From an uncultured Acetatifactor sp. (lineage in GTDB: Bacteria; Bacillota; Clostridia; Lachnospirales; Lachnospiraceae): a stretch of 64,000 bases of DNA. The position numbers were made by a program, and so were the translations under genes. Where the stretch lies: contig CAKSAN010000001.1 of assembly GCA_934436435.1 (NCBI GenBank), forward strand, positions 276,681-340,680, in the 5' to 3' direction. Below the pieces are notes generated by a model. It did no database searches. It saw only the letters and a program-made list of their open reading frames with translations, and was not told the DNA's origin. Shown here piece by piece: positions 27,198 through 37,278 of this stretch (within the stretch, counting starts at the first letter, position 1; each line of letters starts with the position of its first letter).

Positions 27198-27980
27198 TCA
27201 GGCTTCCGCTACGGCATCTTTCATGCTCTTCACATATTCTCCGATGTAAGGAGCTGCATCTATGCCGTACTCTGCAATGATCTTCACGATGGCGCTTCCC
27301 ACGATAGCTCCGTCGGAGATGGCTGCCATGGCCTTGGCCTGCTCGGGGGTGCTGATGCCGAAGCCGATGGCGCAGGGAACGTCGGTCACGGCGCGGATGC
27401 TTTCCACAATGGCGGGCAGATCCGTCTTGATCTCACTGCGCACACCGGTGACACCCATGGAGCTTACCACATAGATAAATCCTTCCGCATCCGATGCGAT
27501 CTGACGGATGCGGCTCTCGGAAGTGGGGGCGATCATGGAGATCACCTTCACGCCATGGGCTTTGGCGGGAGCTTCCACCTCTGCCTTCTCTTCATAAGGC
27601 ACATCGGGAATAATGATGGCACTGATGCCCAGTTCTTCACACTTGCTAAAAAATTTCTCATATCCGTAATGGAATACCGGGTTCACATAAGTCATAAATG
27701 CCAGCGGGATCTGTGACTGTTCCCGCACTCTTTTCACGATCTCGAACACACCGTCCGTAGTCATGCCGTTGCCAAGAGAGCGGATATTGGCCTCCTGGAT
27801 CACCACACCTTCCGCTGTGGGGTCAGAGAATGGAATACCGATCTCTATGAGATCCGCTCCTGCCTTCTCCATCTCCAGAATGAATTTTACCGTGCTGTCC
27901 GCATCCGGGTCCCCCGCGGTGAGGAAGCCGATGAATGCTTTTTTATTCGGTGTATCGAATACTTTTTCTAATTTACTCAT
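27198..27980 (-). CDS. trpA: Tryptophan synthase alpha chain
   Basis: Splits indole-3-glycerol phosphate to indole and glyceraldehyde 3-phosphate, passing indole to TrpB. From the ATG at 27980 (GGAGA 9 bases upstream) the protein has 260 residues. Key blocks are FLTAGDPDADSTV, DLIEIGIPFSDPTAEG (catalytic Glu and Asp), and PCAIGFGISTPEQAKAM. It is the last gene of trpEGDCFBA. The gap after trpB is about 120 bp. Confidence 0.97.
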   Translation of the reverse strand: MSKLEKVFDTPNKKAFIGFLTAGDPDADSTVKFILEMEKAGADLIEIGIPFSDPTAEGVVIQEANIRSLGNGMTTDGVFEIVKRVREQSQIPLAFMTYVNPVFHYGYEKFFSKCEELGISAIIIPDVPYEEKAEVEAPAKAHGVKVISMIAPTSESRIRQIASDAEGFIYVVSSMGVTGVRSEIKTDLPAIVESIRAVTDVPCAIGFGISTPEQAKAMAAISDGAIVGSAIVKIIAEYGIDAAPYIGEYVKSMKDAVAEA

Positions 27981-28098
27981 CGTATCTGTCTCCATTTCTT
28001 CTATTATATTTCACATTTTAATCATCTATTTTCATGAACATAATCTGTTAAAAGCATTTCACATACTCACATCCGAAAGCTTATAACTATTGCTTTCA

Positions 28099-29283
28099 TC
28101 AGTCATGAATATCCACGCCGCGGTATCTCGCAATAGCAGCCACATCCTTGTCGCCTCTGCCGGACAGACATACAATAATGCTCTGATCCGGGCTGTAATT
28201 CTTCGCGATCTTCCGCACCTGTGCTACCGCATGGGCACTCTCGATGGCGCAGATGATACCTTCGGTTCTTGCCAGATATTCAAAAGCCTCCACTGCCTCG
28301 TCATCTGTGATGGGCACATACTGTGCTCTGCCGATGTCATGCAGATAGGCATGCTCCGGTCCGATACCGGGATAATCCAGTCCTGCGGAAATGGAATAAA
28401 CAGGAGCGATCTGTCCGTATTCATCCTGACAGAAATAGGATTTCATTCCATGGAAGATTCCCAGAGATCCGGTAGCTATGGTGGCTGCGGTCAGTGCCGT
28501 ATCCACGCCTTTGCCTGCTGCCTCACAGCCAATGAGTTCCACATCCTTGTCCTCAATAAAGTTGTAGAACGCACCCATGGCATTACTGCCGCCACCTACG
28601 CAGGCTACCACGGCTGCCGGAAGCTTTCCTTCTTCTTTCAGGATCTGCTCTTTTGCTTCCTGACTGATGACACTCTGAAAATCTCTTACGATCATGGGGA
28701 AGGGATGCGGTCCCATAACGGATCCCAGTACATAATGGGTATCCGACACACGGTTGGACCATTCTCTCATGGTCTCATTGACAGCATCCTTCAAGGTCAT
28801 GGTGCCGGATGTTACGGGATGTACTTTGGCTCCCAGAAGTTCCATACGATAGACATTCAGTGCCTGTCTGTCGGTATCTTCTTTTCCCATGAAGATCTCG
28901 CATTCCATACCTAAGAAGGCTGCTGCCGTTGCGGTAGCCACACCATGCTGTCCGGCACCGGTCTCCGCGATCAGACGGGTCTTGCCCATCTTCTTGGCAA
29001 GCAAAGCCTGTCCCAGCGCATTATTGATCTTATGGGAACCGGTGTGGTTCAGGTCCTCTCTCTTGAGATAGATCTTTGCGCCGCCCAGATCCTTCGTCAT
29101 CTTCTCCGCATAATACAGTAGAGAGGGGCGGCCGGCGTATTCATTCAGCAGCTTGTTCAATTCCGCATTGAATTCCGGATCCTTTTTATAATGCTCATAG
29201 CACTCTTCCAGATGGATCAGTTCATTCATCAATGTCTCGGAGATATATTGTCCTCCGTGGATTCCATAACGTCCTTTGCTCAT
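28099..29283 (-). CDS. trpB: Tryptophan synthase beta chain
   Basis: PLP enzyme that condenses indole with serine. From the ATG at 29283 (GAGGA 7 bases upstream) it has 394 residues. It contains [22 protein letters not shown] with the PLP lysine, [14 protein letters not shown], the phosphate-binding [13 protein letters not shown] and the C-terminal LSGRGDKD. It lies between trpF and trpA in the operon. Confidence 0.97.
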   Translation of the reverse strand: MSKGRYGIHGGQYISETLMNELIHLEECYEHYKKDPEFNAELNKLLNEYAGRPSLLYYAEKMTKDLGGAKIYLKREDLNHTGSHKINNALGQALLAKKMGKTRLIAETGAGQHGVATATAAAFLGMECEIFMGKEDTDRQALNVYRMELLGAKVHPVTSGTMTLKDAVNETMREWSNRVSDTHYVLGSVMGPHPFPMIVRDFQSVISQEAKEQILKEEGKLPAAVVACVGGGSNAMGAFYNFIEDKDVELIGCEAAGKGVDTALTAATIATGSLGIFHGMKSYFCQDEYGQIAPVYSISAGLDYPGIGPEHAYLHDIGRAQYVPITDDEAVEAFEYLARTEGIICAIESAHAVAQVRKIAKNYSPDQSIIVCLSGRGDKDVAAIARYRGVDIHD

Positions 29284-29339
29284 GTGTTTATCCTCTTTTC
29301 TTTCTTCCTGATTTTTCATTCTTCTATTATTCTGTATTT

Positions 29340-29951
29340 TCAATCTGTATTTTTCCGATACTGTTCTACCAGTTCCATGATCCGGCGCATCTTCTCCGGA
29401 TCCTTCTTCCGGTCGCTCTCGATGCCGGAGCTTAAATCCACCGCGTAGGGTCTCACCGTTTCCATGGCTTCCGTCAGATTCTCAGGATGCAATCCTCCCG
29501 CCAGGAAAAATTCCCTGTCGATCCCGCCAAGGACGCTCCAGTCAAAAGCCTGTCCCGTTCCCATTCCGTTGTCGAATAGCAGATAGTCCGCACTGCTGTC
29601 CAACCAGGCTTCCACATCGTACCGGTCTTTTACTTTGACCGCCTTGATCACCGGTTTTCCGCAGACCGCCTGAAGATACTGGATATCCTCTTCCGTCTCG
29701 TCTCCGTGGAGCTGTGCCACATCCAGAATGCCTTCCTCCAGCAGTTCTATGATGTTCTTCGGGTCCTCATTCACGAACACCCCCACCGTCCGGATCGAAG
29801 GTGCCAGTGCCTCGCGATATGCCCGGGCCTGCTCCTTCGTAACTGCCCGGTGGCTCTTCGGGTAAAATACAAATCCCACATAGTCCGGCTGCACCTCATT
29901 GGCATAGGTAATATCCTCCGGACGGTAGAGACCGCACATTTTTACTTTCAT
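29340..29951 (-). CDS. trpF: Phosphoribosylanthranilate isomerase
   Basis: Amadori isomerase that converts PRA to CdRP. The 203-residue (beta/alpha)8 protein starts [33 protein letters not shown], with the catalytic Cys in KMCG. It ends in [16 protein letters not shown] and AVDLSSGIE. It overlaps trpC by 4 bases (ATGA). Confidence 0.96.
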   Translation of the reverse strand: MKVKMCGLYRPEDITYANEVQPDYVGFVFYPKSHRAVTKEQARAYREALAPSIRTVGVFVNEDPKNIIELLEEGILDVAQLHGDETEEDIQYLQAVCGKPVIKAVKVKDRYDVEAWLDSSADYLLFDNGMGTGQAFDWSVLGGIDREFFLAGGLHPENLTEAMETVRPYAVDLSSGIESDRKKDPEKMRRIMELVEQYRKNTD

Positions 29952-30736
29952 AAAGCACTTCCTCCGCGAAGCTCCTGCAATGCCGCTTTCTTATCCGCAC
30001 TGCGCATCAGTGTCTCTCCGATGAGGACAGCATTGGTGCCGTTCTCTTCCAGTCTTGCGATATCCTGTCTCGTCTTCATGCCACTCTCGGATACGAAGAG
30101 AATATTCTCCGGCACCAGTTCCCGCAGCCGCACGGAATTATTGATATCCACCGTAAAATCTTTCAGATTCCGGTTATTCACACCGATGATCTTTGCTCCG
30201 GCCTGCAAAGCCATCTCGACTTCTCTCTCATCGTGGGCTTCCACCAGTGCCGACAGGCCAAGTTCTCCGGCGATCCCCGCATACTCAGACAGCTGCATGA
30301 GCGACAGGATGGCACAAATCAGAAGCACCGCATCCGCACCGATATTTTTGGCCTCATAGATCATGTATTCATCCACTGTGAAATCTTTCCGGAGTAACGG
30401 GATCTTCACCGCCTGCCGGATCTCGGTCAGGTATTCGTTCTTCCCCTGAAAATAAGCCGGTTCCGTCAGTACGGAAATAGCATTCGCTCCTGCCGCTTCG
30501 TATTCCTTTGCGATCTGCACATAGGGGAATTCCGCAGCGATCAGTCCCTTGGAGGGAGACGCTTTTTTCACCTCACAGATAAAGCTCATCCCCGGCTTTG
30601 CCAGCGCCTGTTCAAAGGGAAATCCCGTATTGCTGTCCAGGTCTCTTGCTCTGGCGATCTGCTCCGCAAGAGGCAGTGCTTCTTTTGCTGCTGCCACCCG
30701 CTCTAAAGTGGAAGCTGCTATGGTATCCAGTATCAT
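29948..30736 (-). CDS. trpC: Indole-3-glycerol phosphate synthase
   Basis: Closes the indole ring from CdRP. The 262-residue (beta/alpha)8 protein has the hallmark FICEVKKASPSKGLIA, PLLRKDFTVDEYMIYEA, IGVNNRNLKDF and the C-terminal VLIGETLMRS. It follows the trpGD gene by 15 bp and overlaps trpF. Confidence 0.97.
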   Translation of the reverse strand: MILDTIAASTLERVAAAKEALPLAEQIARARDLDSNTGFPFEQALAKPGMSFICEVKKASPSKGLIAAEFPYVQIAKEYEAAGANAISVLTEPAYFQGKNEYLTEIRQAVKIPLLRKDFTVDEYMIYEAKNIGADAVLLICAILSLMQLSEYAGIAGELGLSALVEAHDEREVEMALQAGAKIIGVNNRNLKDFTVDINNSVRLRELVPENILFVSESGMKTRQDIARLEENGTNAVLIGETLMRSADKKAALQELRGGSAL

Positions 30737-30751
30737 TTTCCTGCCTCCTGC

Positions 30752-32347
30752 TTATACTTCATTACTTAACTTGATGAAACGCTCCAGCTGTGCCTTTGCA
30801 AGGCCGGTGTCAATAACCTTCTCTGCCAGCTTCACGCCGTCTGCCATGCTGTCTGCCTTGCCTGCTACATACAGGGCTGCTGCCGCGTTCAACAGTACCG
30901 CATTACGCTTGGGACCTTTTTCACCGTTTAAGATGGCTCTGGTGATCTCTGCATTCTCCTGTGGCGTTCCACCTACCAAGTCTTCCTTCGTGCATCTTAC
31001 CATGCCGAAATCTTCCGGTGTGATCACATAATTTTTAAAGGTGCCGTTGTCGATCTCGCAGACTGCGGTAGGCGCGCTTGCGGAGATCTCATCCAGTCTG
31101 TCCTGTCCATAGACTACCATGCCTCTCTTTACGCCCAGATTGGACAATACCTTTGCCATGGAAGGCAACAGGCTTTCATCGTACACGCCCATGATCTGAT
31201 ATACCGGTCCTGCGGGGTTTGCCAGAGGCCCTAAGATATTGAAAATGGTACGGATGCCCAGCTCCTTACGGATGGGTCCCACATATTTCATGGCGGTGTG
31301 ATATTTCTGTGCAAAGAGGAAGCAGATACCGATCTCTTCCAACAGCTTTTTGCTCTGTTCCGGCTCTATGGTGATGTTTACACCCAGCGCTTCCAGACAG
31401 TCTGCTGCGCCGGATTTGGAGCTGGCTGCGCGGTTGCCGTGCTTGGCTACCGGTACGCCTGCCGCAGAGATCACGATGGATGCCGTGGTGGAAATATTGA
31501 AGGAATTGGAGCCGTCACCGCCGGTTCCCACGATTTCCAGCGCTTCTACATCGGCACCCAGCTTTCTGCCGAACTTCCGCATCTCCTCTGCGGAACCGGT
31601 GATCTCTTCGATGGTCTCACCCTTCTGGCTCAATGCCGTCAGATAAGCGCTCTTTAAAATATCGCTGGCCTCACCGCTCATGATCTCATCCATAACGGTT
31701 TTTGCCATATCGTATCCAATGTCCTCATTCTTTACCAGTTTTGCCACTGCCTCTTTAATCATGTTTCTTCCCGCTCCTTTCTGGGTCTGTAAAAAATTAA
31801 CGATGATCTGTCGTCCGTCCGGTGTCAGTACGGATTCCGGATGGAACTGTACTCCGTAGATCTGCTTTTCTGTCTGCTCTACCGCCATGACCTCTCCGTC
31901 CTCAGTGACCGCGGTAACCTTCAATTCTGCGGGGATCGTCTGGGGATCCGCTACCAGTGAATGATACCTTGCCACAGTAATGACTTTTTTCATACCCCGG
32001 AACAATACGCTGTCTGTATCCAGCGTCGCCAGAGACTGTTTTCCGTGCATCAGGTGGGATGCATAAGTTACAGTAGCTCCCGACACCTCACAGATGGCCT
32101 GATGTCCCAGACAGATACCGAGGATCGGGATCTTCCCACCAAGCTGTCTTATTACCTCTTCGCAGACACCGGCTTTGTCCGGTCTGCCGGGCCCCGGGGA
32201 TAATATAATGTGGCTGGGATTCATGGCCCGGATCTCATCCACGCTGTATTCATCATTGCGGATCACCCGGATATCCGGGTTCACGCTTCCTACCAGCTGA
32301 TATACGTTATAGGAAAAGCTGTCATAATTGTCGATCAGTAATATCAT
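30752..32347 (-). CDS. trpGD: Fused anthranilate synthase component II / anthranilate phosphoribosyltransferase
   Basis: Residues 1-~190 are TrpG, the glutamine amidotransferase ([18 protein letters not shown], nucleophile in GICLGHQAI, His-Glu in [11 protein letters not shown]). Residues ~195-531 are TrpD, which adds PRPP to anthranilate ([38 protein letters not shown]). The start at 32347 overlaps the trpE stop as ATGA. Inside the linker, AAAGGAG (minus strand, 31780-31774) stands 11 bases before an in-frame ATG at 31762 (MIKEAV), exactly where free TrpD would begin, so a separate TrpD may also be made. Confidence 0.95.
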   Translation of the reverse strand: MILLIDNYDSFSYNVYQLVGSVNPDIRVIRNDEYSVDEIRAMNPSHIILSPGPGRPDKAGVCEEVIRQLGGKIPILGICLGHQAICEVSGATVTYASHLMHGKQSLATLDTDSVLFRGMKKVITVARYHSLVADPQTIPAELKVTAVTEDGEVMAVEQTEKQIYGVQFHPESVLTPDGRQIIVNFLQTQKGAGRNMIKEAVAKLVKNEDIGYDMAKTVMDEIMSGEASDILKSAYLTALSQKGETIEEITGSAEEMRKFGRKLGADVEALEIVGTGGDGSNSFNISTTASIVISAAGVPVAKHGNRAASSKSGAADCLEALGVNITIEPEQSKKLLEEIGICFLFAQKYHTAMKYVGPIRKELGIRTIFNILGPLANPAGPVYQIMGVYDESLLPSMAKVLSNLGVKRGMVVYGQDRLDEISASAPTAVCEIDNGTFKNYVITPEDFGMVRCTKEDLVGGTPQENAEITRAILNGEKGPKRNAVLLNAAAALYVAGKADSMADGVKLAEKVIDTGLAKAQLERFIKLSNEV

Positions 32348-33822
32348 GCTTCCATTCCCTCCTGTGCTTTCTGAAGAGCCTGTCTGACGGCTGCCGCCTT
32401 CTGGATACATTCTCTGTATTCCTTCTCCGGTACACTGTCCGCCACGATACCGGCGCCGGATCTTACGAATACTTTTCCGTTCTTGGAGAAGGCAAGTCTT
32501 ATGGCGATACAGGTATCCAGATTTCCGGTAAAGGAAATATAGCCGATGGCCCCGCCGTAGATGCCTCTCTTGTTGTCCTCCAGTTCATTGATGATCTCGC
32601 AGGCCCGAAGCTTCGGCGCTCCCGACAGGGTTCCTGCGGGAAGGATGGCATCCACTGCGTCCAGCGCATCCGCATCCTCTCTAATCACGCCCCGCACTGT
32701 GGAACCGATGTGCATAACGTGGGAATAACGTTCGATGGACATATATTTATCCACTTCCACAGTGCCGATCCGGCTGATCTTGCCGATGTCGTTCCGTCCA
32801 AGATCCACCAGCATATTGTGTTCGGAACGTTCCTTCTCATCTGCCAGAAGTTCCACTTCCAGTGCTTTGTCCGCTTCCTCGGTGGCTCCTCTGGGCCTCG
32901 TTCCTGCCAGAGGAAAGGTATGTAACACGCCGTCTTCCAGTTTCACCAGTGTCTCCGGGCTGGCTCCCACGATCTCGCCGTCGCTGCCGGAGAAATAAAA
33001 CATATACGGGGAAGGGTTCGTCGTGCGGAGTACCCGGTAGGCATCTAACAGGCTTCCTTCCATCTCCGCTTCCAGACGGTTAGATAACACCACCTGAAAA
33101 ATGTCTCCCTCACGGATATAATGCTTGGCTTTCTCTACCATGTTGCAATAAGCCGCTTCATTGAACAGAGGTTGAAAATCTGTCCGGAGCTTACAAGGAA
33201 TATGTTCCGCCTTTTCTCCATTTAACAGAAGTTCCTTCATGTTGTTCAGTTCCCGCTCCGCCCGGTGATAATTGATCTCCAGTTCGTCGGTCTTGATGTT
33301 CAGGATCAGGATCAGCTTCTGTCTGTAATTGTCAAAGGCAATGACCTTGTGGAACAGCATCAGGTTCACATCCTGAAAGCCTTCCTCATCCTTCGCATCC
33401 AGCCGCAGGGTCGGCTCACTGTATTTGATGTAATCATAGGAAAAATATCCCACGAGACCTCCGGTAAAGGACGGCAATCCCGGAAGCTTGGGGCTCTTGT
33501 TCTCTTTCATCACATCCCGGATGACCTGTCTGACATCCCCGGAATCCGTCCGGCTGGTAAGCTCCGACTTTATCGTGGTCTTACCGTTGTAGCAGGTGAT
33601 CTCCAACAGGGGATCGTAACCTAAAAAGGAATACCTGCCCCATCGCTTATCCGCCTCCGCACTTTCCAGCAGGTAGACATGGCCGCTGACCTTTTTTAAG
33701 ATCCGTAACACTTCGATGGGTGTAGTCATATCCGCATACAGCTCTGTGCTTATGGGAATTACTCCGCAGTTTCCCTCCGCCGCTATTTTACTGCATTCTT
33801 CCAATGTGGGTGTAATCTTCAT
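32344..33822 (-). CDS. trpE: Anthranilate synthase component I
   Basis: Converts chorismate to anthranilate with ammonia from TrpG. The 492-residue protein has the [19 protein letters not shown]-terminal region, which carries the LLES tryptophan-binding motif of feedback-sensitive enzymes. The chorismate-binding C-domain follows with [32 protein letters not shown] and [27 protein letters not shown] precedes the ATG. It is first in the operon, behind the T-box leader. Confidence 0.97.
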   Translation of the reverse strand: MKITPTLEECSKIAAEGNCGVIPISTELYADMTTPIEVLRILKKVSGHVYLLESAEADKRWGRYSFLGYDPLLEITCYNGKTTIKSELTSRTDSGDVRQVIRDVMKENKSPKLPGLPSFTGGLVGYFSYDYIKYSEPTLRLDAKDEEGFQDVNLMLFHKVIAFDNYRQKLILILNIKTDELEINYHRAERELNNMKELLLNGEKAEHIPCKLRTDFQPLFNEAAYCNMVEKAKHYIREGDIFQVVLSNRLEAEMEGSLLDAYRVLRTTNPSPYMFYFSGSDGEIVGASPETLVKLEDGVLHTFPLAGTRPRGATEEADKALEVELLADEKERSEHNMLVDLGRNDIGKISRIGTVEVDKYMSIERYSHVMHIGSTVRGVIREDADALDAVDAILPAGTLSGAPKLRACEIINELEDNKRGIYGGAIGYISFTGNLDTCIAIRLAFSKNGKVFVRSGAGIVADSVPEKEYRECIQKAAAVRQALQKAQEGMEA

Positions 33823-33848
33823 TCCGGTACTCCTCCTTAATCAAACTG

Positions 33849-33943
33849 TTGTAATCTTTCAGAGCCCCATTCGCAAAACGTTCCTTCGGAACTTACTTTT
33901 TGCTCATTGGGGCTATCTCGCCATTGGCTCTGAAAGATTACAA
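33849..33943. repeat. Folded palindromic element between the T-box terminator and trpE
   Basis: TTGTAATCTTTCAGAGCC (33849-33866) and GGCTCTGAAAGATTACAA (33926-33943) are perfect 18-bp inverted arms. On the minus strand the inside reads as a second stem GCCCCA..TGGGGC, a small hairpin GTTCC-GAA-GGAAC and the segment TTTGCGAATGG. It shares these parts with the element at 45700-45770. It lies in the trp transcript between the T-run of the terminator and the trpE ribosome binding site. Confidence 0.75.
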
Positions 33944-34250
33944 AAAAACCGCCCATGACAGAATCTTCTTCTGTCAAGGACGGGTCATATACATTTCCCG
34001 CGGTGCCACCTTGTTTCACAGGTACTTTCCGTACCATGTGCCCTTACCGGATACTAACATATCCCCGACAACTGACGTATGTCCTCACGTCGCAGAATAC
34101 TCGAGATTCTCATTCCTGTCCTCTTTGACTGCGCCCTCCGTGGTCCATTTAACAACCTGCGTTCCAACCTTTCTCAGCCTCCGGTCTCTCTGTAAGTGCA
34201 CGAACTGTTTTTATCTCCACATCACTGGTTTCTTACCGCTGTATTTAATT
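33942..34250 (-). promoter_or_regulatory. Tryptophan T-box leader of the trp operon
   Basis: The minus strand holds the T-box core GGTGGCACCGCGGG (34010-33997), which pairs with uncharged tRNA CCA ends. It is followed by a terminator stem CCGTCC..GACAGAA / TTCTGTC..GGGCGG and a run of seven T. Upstream is the stem I region with AGAGAG and GGCTGAGAAAGG. A TGG triplet at 34147-34145, in the AAATGGACCA context, is the likely specifier for tRNA-Trp. Low charged tRNA-Trp would favour antitermination and trp expression. The site placement is by eye. Confidence 0.92.
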
Positions 34251-34257
34251 TTTATTT

Positions 34258-34286
34258 ATATTACTGCTTTAGTGTGCTAACGTCAA
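34258..34286 (-). promoter_or_regulatory. trp operon promoter
   Basis: On the minus strand TTGACG (34286-34281), a 17-bp spacer and TAATAT (34263-34258). Transcription would begin near 34250, so the leader to trpE is about 430 nt and contains the T-box and a folded element. Confidence 0.85.
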
Positions 34287-34327
34287 GTAGTAATTTTAAT
34301 CTTTTTGGAAAAAATCATTTGCATATT

Positions 34328-35155
34328 TTATTTTCCCACTTTCAGGAATAGTTCCCGGATGCCTTCATAATAGCCGATGGTCACCGTCGTACTGCCGTCT
34401 TCTTCCCCCGGAAATGTGAATTTTTCAAAATACGGGGTAGTCTCCAGCAAAGGATTGGGATCCTCATAATTCTCAAGTCCGGTCAGTTCCAGATATTCCC
34501 CGTATTGTGCGATCATCTCTTCCGGGTCTATATCCTCCCATTCCTGCCCGGTACGGACATAGAACTCATAGATTTTACCGGTATCCGCATCCATATAAAT
34601 ATCCAGAAAACGATTGCTCTTATCCGCATTCTGCACATCCGTAGACAGACTGATCTTCCATACCGACAGATTGTTCCTCGGTTCCAGTACATCAATGGCG
34701 GAGCAGATCACCGCTTCGTAGGAGTCTTCCGATACTTCCCTTACATTCTGTGGCAGGATCCCCCGTTCCTTCAACACTCCGATCTCCCGGTTGCAGACTT
34801 CGAATACCGTTTCCTCCTGGATCTGTCCCTCCGCAGGCTGCTGCCTGTTCTCCACAAAGGCATAGGTTCCCGTCATTTCTCCATAGTTTCCCGTTTCATT
34901 ATCCACTCTGGTCAATGACCGCAGTTCGCTCTCCGGCAGCGCCTGACTGCTCAGACACCGGCCCAGCAGATAGAGCTTCTGGTTGCTGCTCATCCGGTAG
35001 CGGTATCCTTCCGCGCCTTCCACCGCCTCCGTGGTAATACTGTTCAGGATCCTTTCGTCCCATCTGTCAGCGATCCATTCCGGCCCCCACAACGCCGCCA
35101 GGATCACCACTACTGCCACCGCAAAGCCGATCAGATAATTTTTACGGTTATTCAT
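34328..35155 (-). CDS. Membrane-anchored extracytoplasmic protein of unknown function
   Basis: A 275-residue protein with one N-terminal membrane helix (about residues 8-24) and the rest outside the cell. It contains no motif I can name. It is rich in acidic residues, with WKISLSTDVQNADKSNRFLDIYMDADTGKIYEFYV resembling the beta-sheet repeats of PepSY-like or YpmB-like modules (weak, shape only). Its start overlaps the histidine kinase stop by 8 bp, so it is the fourth gene of the two-component operon and may be an accessory sensor or target. Confidence 0.8.
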   Translation of the reverse strand: MNNRKNYLIGFAVAVVVILAALWGPEWIADRWDERILNSITTEAVEGAEGYRYRMSSNQKLYLLGRCLSSQALPESELRSLTRVDNETGNYGEMTGTYAFVENRQQPAEGQIQEETVFEVCNREIGVLKERGILPQNVREVSEDSYEAVICSAIDVLEPRNNLSVWKISLSTDVQNADKSNRFLDIYMDADTGKIYEFYVRTGQEWEDIDPEEMIAQYGEYLELTGLENYEDPNPLLETTPYFEKFTFPGEEDGSTTVTIGYYEGIRELFLKVGK

Positions 35156-36578
35156 CGGTATTCACCCCCTCGTCCGGAATCAGAAAGCTCATGCAGCTTC
35201 CCTCTCCCAGGGTACTTTCGATCTTCAGCCTGCTGTGATGCAGTTCCAGTATGGCGGTACACAACGCCAGCCCCAGTCCCGCTCCGTTGTGGGCTCTCGA
35301 TCGGGATTTATCCACCATATAAAAAGCTTCCGTGATCTTATGGCATTCTTCCGCCGGGATGCCGATTCCCTCATCCCGCACCTGAAAATAATATCCATTT
35401 TCCAAACGTTTTCCCGTAATTTCCACGGTCTGCCCCTCTTCTGAAGCTTTCATGGCATTATCGGTCAGATTGGTCAGCACGGTTTTCAACAGATTCTCAT
35501 CCGCGTAGATCTCACCCTTTTCCCACCGGATAGTAACCTTTACCCTGCTGTTCTCCGGGCTATCCTTCTCTCCGTAGATTTCCTGCAAATAGGTAAAAAT
35601 ACCGGCGGCATTCGTTTTCTTCCGTTCGATCTCTTCCCGTCTTGCCACGATAATATCCAGCAGACGCAGCGCCATGGTCTCCAGACGTTTTCCCTCGGTA
35701 TAGATATAGTTGGCGCACATAAAATGCTTTTCTTCATCCAGTTTCCGGGAACGTAACATATCCGCATAGCCGATAATGGCGGTCAAAGGTGTCTTCAGTT
35801 CATGGGAAAATGCGGCAATAAAGTCTTCTCTGGCCCGGACTTCATTCTCCAGATTCTTGATATTTTGCTCCAAAGTCTCCGCCATGTGATTAAAGTCGGC
35901 TGTCAGCTGTCCCATTTCGTCATGACTGATCTGCTCTGCCCGATAGCTGTACTCCCCTTCTGCCATCTTGCCGGTGGCCTGCGTCAGAAGCCGGATTGGC
36001 CGGGTCAGCCAGCAGGCGATCAATGTCATTACCACGCCGCTGCACAGCAGTACGATCACCGTAACCCGGCGATACATCTGAAACCCTTCCGTTCTCTCCG
36101 TATATACTTCAGTCACGTCCTTCATGGTCTCCAACCGTAACAATCGGTCAGATATATTGATCCTGGTCTGTGTCTGTATATAGTAGTAACCTCCAAGCCG
36201 AAGCACCCGGTACACCCGGGTATTTTCTCCATGCTCCTCCCACAGAGAGGTATCCCCGGTAAAGCCTTCACTGGCATACAGCACCTTTCCACTCGCATCG
36301 CTGATCCGTAACAATCTGCTTCCGTGCTGGCCACTGTTCTCCAGATACACCCCGATCTGCTCCACGGTTCCGTCCGGAAGCACATCATATTTCGAAGGGA
36401 TATTCAGGGCTGCCGTTTCAAAAGCAAAGCTTAAAATGCTGCTTTCATCCAGTGCCTGCCTGGTCTCCCTCGCCAGAGAGGTCTGAAATACATAATTTAC
36501 AAAAAAATATCCGCTCGCTCCACATGCCGCTGCCATGATCAGCATGGTGCACAACAAAATTTTCCAGGAAAATTTCAT
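35148..36578 (-). CDS. Sensor histidine kinase
   Basis: Membrane kinase of 476 residues. It has an N-terminal helix (~6-28), an extracytoplasmic sensor of about 140 residues, a second helix (~172-192), a HAMP linker (TRPIRLLTQATGKMAEGEY), the dimerisation box FIAAFSHELKTPLTAIIGYADML with the phosphorylated His, and an ATPase domain with NLTDNAMKAS, DEGIGIP and GAGLGLAL. It follows its response regulator by 43 bp. The stimulus is unknown; the secreted gene products on either side are candidate partners. Confidence 0.94.
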   Translation of the reverse strand: MKFSWKILLCTMLIMAAACGASGYFFVNYVFQTSLARETRQALDESSILSFAFETAALNIPSKYDVLPDGTVEQIGVYLENSGQHGSRLLRISDASGKVLYASEGFTGDTSLWEEHGENTRVYRVLRLGGYYYIQTQTRINISDRLLRLETMKDVTEVYTERTEGFQMYRRVTVIVLLCSGVVMTLIACWLTRPIRLLTQATGKMAEGEYSYRAEQISHDEMGQLTADFNHMAETLEQNIKNLENEVRAREDFIAAFSHELKTPLTAIIGYADMLRSRKLDEEKHFMCANYIYTEGKRLETMALRLLDIIVARREEIERKKTNAAGIFTYLQEIYGEKDSPENSRVKVTIRWEKGEIYADENLLKTVLTNLTDNAMKASEEGQTVEITGKRLENGYYFQVRDEGIGIPAEECHKITEAFYMVDKSRSRAHNGAGLGLALCTAILELHHSRLKIESTLGEGSCMSFLIPDEGVNTDE

Positions 36579-36621
36579 TCTTTTCTCCTCTTGTCTGCTT
36601 TCCTACAAGAATTCCTCATTC

Positions 36622-37278
36622 TCAGGCGATTTCCAACCGGTATCCTACCTTGTATACCGCTACCAGCTGGTTCTCCCATCCCATTTTTTTGCGCAGACGC
36701 TGCACATGCAGTTCCAGTGTCCTGCTATCCCCGTCATACTCTTCTCCCCATACTTTTTCGTACAGTTTTTCTTTGAACAGGGCAATGTTTTTGTTCTGTA
36801 TAAACAGCACCAGCAGGCCGTATTCCTTGTTGGTAAGTACTACAGGCACTCCCGCTTTCGTCACCATTCTGGCTTCCAGATCCACCACCACATCCCCGGC
36901 GGACAGCTGTGCTCCCCTCTTATGGAATCTGCGTAAGACCACCTCTACTCTCGCCAGAAGTTCCACCACATCAAAGGGCTTCACCAGATAATCCTCCGCC
37001 CCCAGACGCAGGCCTTTCACCCGATCCTTCACATCCCCTTTTGCGGTAATGAAGATCACCGGAATTTTTAAGGGTCGGATGTATTCCATAATATCAAAGC
37101 CATCCACTCCCGGAAGCATAATATCCAGTAAGATCAGATCAAAGGATTCCTTCTCGATCAGTTCAATGGCTTTCATGCCGTCCTGTACGCTTTTGCAAAA
37201 ATAGCCTGCTGCCGACAGGTTCAGATCGATCAGATCACAGATCGGCTTTTCATCATCTACGATCAATATTTTTATCAT
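36622..37278 (-). CDS. OmpR/PhoB-family response regulator
   Basis: A 218-residue DNA-binding regulator. The receiver starts IKILIVDDEKPICDLIDLN, with the phospho-acceptor Asp in DLILLDIMLPGVDG and the Lys in PVIFITAKGD. The C-terminal winged helix has LTNKEYGLLVLFIQNKN and SRTLELHVQRLRKKMG. The ATG shares a base with the TAA of the upstream gene (TAATG), giving tight coupling. It pairs with the histidine kinase at 35148-36578. Confidence 0.95.
   Translation of the reverse strand: MIKILIVDDEKPICDLIDLNLSAAGYFCKSVQDGMKAIELIEKESFDLILLDIMLPGVDGFDIMEYIRPLKIPVIFITAKGDVKDRVKGLRLGAEDYLVKPFDVVELLARVEVVLRRFHKRGAQLSAGDVVVDLEARMVTKAGVPVVLTNKEYGLLVLFIQNKNIALFKEKLYEKVWGEEYDGDSRTLELHVQRLRKKMGWENQLVAVYKVGYRLEIA

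Noticed and set aside
33837..34037. A 66-codon minus-strand frame upstream of trpE as a leader peptide
   Set aside because: It spans the T-box core, terminator and folded element; control is by T-box and the frame has no Trp codon cluster at a sensible place.
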